Below are positions 63,222 to 64,000 of a stretch of 64,000 nt of DNA, piece by piece. Numbering within the stretch: the first letter of the stretch is position 1; every line of letters starts with the position of its first letter. The stretch covers positions 868,001 to 932,000 of the forward strand of contig NZ_CP021435.1 in assembly GCF_002549795.1 (NCBI RefSeq), in the 5' to 3' direction. Below the pieces are notes generated by a model. It had not been told where the DNA came from and did not search any database. It worked only from the letters and a program-made list of their open reading frames with translations. The DNA is from Halomonas beimenensis (GTDB lineage Bacteria > Pseudomonadota > Gammaproteobacteria > Pseudomonadales > Halomonadaceae). The position numbers and the translations under genes are program-made.

Positions 63222-64000
63222 ATGCAGATGCGGGATGCCCTCGGCGCGGTGATGCGCCACGAGGACCTGAGCTTCGACCAGACCCATGCGGTGATGACGG
63301 CGATCATGACCGGTGAGGCCAGTGACGCCCAGATCGCCGCCTTCCTGATGGGAATGGCGATGAAGGGCGAGTCCGCCGATGAGATCAGCGCCGCCGCCCA
63401 GGTCATGCGCGAGCTGATGCGACCGGTGCGCCTCACCGCCGAGAACGTGGTGGACATCGTCGGTACCGGCGGCGACGGCGCCAACCTCTTCAACGTCTCC
63501 ACCGCGGCGAGCTTCGTGGCCGCCGCCGCCGGCGCCAACGTGGCCAAGCACGGCAATCGCGGCGTGTCCTCGTCCTCGGGGAGCGCCGATCTCTTCGCGG
63601 TGGCCGGCATCGGCCTCGACCTGACCCCCGAGCAGGTGGGACGCTGCATCGACGAGGTGGGCGTCGGCTTCATGTTCGCCCCCAACCACCACCCCGCGAT
63701 GCGGCATGCCATCACGCCGCGGCGCGAGATGGGCGTGCGTACCCTGTTCAACATCCTGGGGCCGCTGACCAATCCCGCCGGCGCCCCGAACCAGCTGCTC
63801 GGCGTCTACCAGGCCTCGCTGGTGCCGCTGATGGCCGAGGTGCTCAAGCGCCTGGGCAGCCGTCATGTGCTGGTGGTCTACGCCGAGGATGGCCTCGACG
63901 AGATCTCCCTGGCTTCCCCCACCCGGGTCGCCGAGCTCAAGGACGGCGAGATCCACGAGTACACCATCGCCCCGGAGGACTTCGGCATCGCCCGCCACGA
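63222..64000 (+). CDS. trpD: Anthranilate phosphoribosyltransferase (3' end beyond window)
   Basis: The first 259 residues of TrpD, which transfers phosphoribose from PRPP to anthranilate; the rest runs past the window edge. [48 protein letters not shown] holds the PRPP-binding GTGGD and the Mg-binding and KHGNR motifs; [27 protein letters not shown] is the anthranilate site. The start follows CAAAGGAGACCACGGCC. trpC probably follows in the genome, but it is not visible. Confidence 0.96.
   Translation, partial: MQMRDALGAVMRHEDLSFDQTHAVMTAIMTGEASDAQIAAFLMGMAMKGESADEISAAAQVMRELMRPVRLTAENVVDIVGTGGDGANLFNVSTAASFVAAAAGANVAKHGNRGVSSSSGSADLFAVAGIGLDLTPEQVGRCIDEVGVGFMFAPNHHPAMRHAITPRREMGVRTLFNILGPLTNPAGAPNQLLGVYQASLVPLMAEVLKRLGSRHVLVVYAEDGLDEISLASPTRVAELKDGEIHEYTIAPEDFGIARH

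Overview
The window is GC-rich chromosomal DNA with dense, mostly intron-like-gap-free bacterial gene packing and strongly acidic proteins. Gene content (class I PHA synthase with phasin, PntAB, Slt, SmrB-PrmB-AroC, PhoH-YbeY-CorC-Lnt, split trpE / trpGD) points to a gammaproteobacterium of the Halomonadaceae (Halomonas/Chromohalobacter type). No rRNA, tRNA, CRISPR array or intact insertion sequence was seen. Both ends cut a gene: the C-terminus of YajQ on the left and trpD on the right.

Layout. 1-16 kb is core housekeeping: YajQ, Hsp20, a DUF454 membrane protein, aminopeptidase N, a CPA2 antiporter, a YegS-type lipid kinase, a cold-shock protein, TM2 and LysE membrane proteins, lytic transglycosylase, a thioesterase pair and HtpG with a textbook sigma-32 promoter. 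16-31.7 kb is a catabolic island for C3 organosulfonates. Its first half (GntR regulator, suyAB, a TctCAB-type transporter, slcC, comC) takes up sulfolactate, interconverts its enantiomers through two dehydrogenases, and cleaves (R)-sulfolactate to pyruvate and sulfite. Its second half (LacI regulator, a small membrane protein, a TRAP transporter, hpsN, hpsO, hpsP) takes up 2,3-dihydroxypropane-1-sulfonate (DHPS), interconverts its enantiomers and oxidises it to sulfolactate, which feeds the first half. Two perfect LacI-type palindromes bracket the TRAP block; a MITE-like inverted-repeat element separates hpsO from hpsP. No sulfite exporter or sulfite dehydrogenase is present in the window.

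32-44 kb holds pntAB, gpsA-sixA, a permease preceded by a 34-residue membrane ORF, a tightly overlapped hydrolase-hydrolase-patatin operon, divergent smrB / prmB-aroC. 43.9-46.8 kb is the PHA granule cluster (DUF6489-like protein, phasin, PhaC) with a palindromic operator candidate over the phasin start site and a very strong hairpin between phaP and phaC. 46.9-52.4 kb is the leftward operon miaB / phoH-ybeY-corC-lnt with 4-nt overlaps. 52.4-60.6 kb mixes an SH3 envelope protein, thiopurine methyltransferase, GNAT, gamma-glutamyltransferase, rpe, GIY-YIG, MscS, NDH-2 and gph. 60.6-64 kb is tryptophan biosynthesis: trpE and trpGD each have their own short Trp-containing leader peptide ORF, and the trpG one is followed by a clear mutually exclusive antiterminator/terminator.

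Other non-coding signals worth attention are a structured element before pepN with interleaved (pseudoknot-order) helices, a 16-bp palindrome shared in degenerate form between the thioesterase pair and pntAB, an FNR/ANR-like box before hsp20, and AAC-rich leaders recurring before the island genes.
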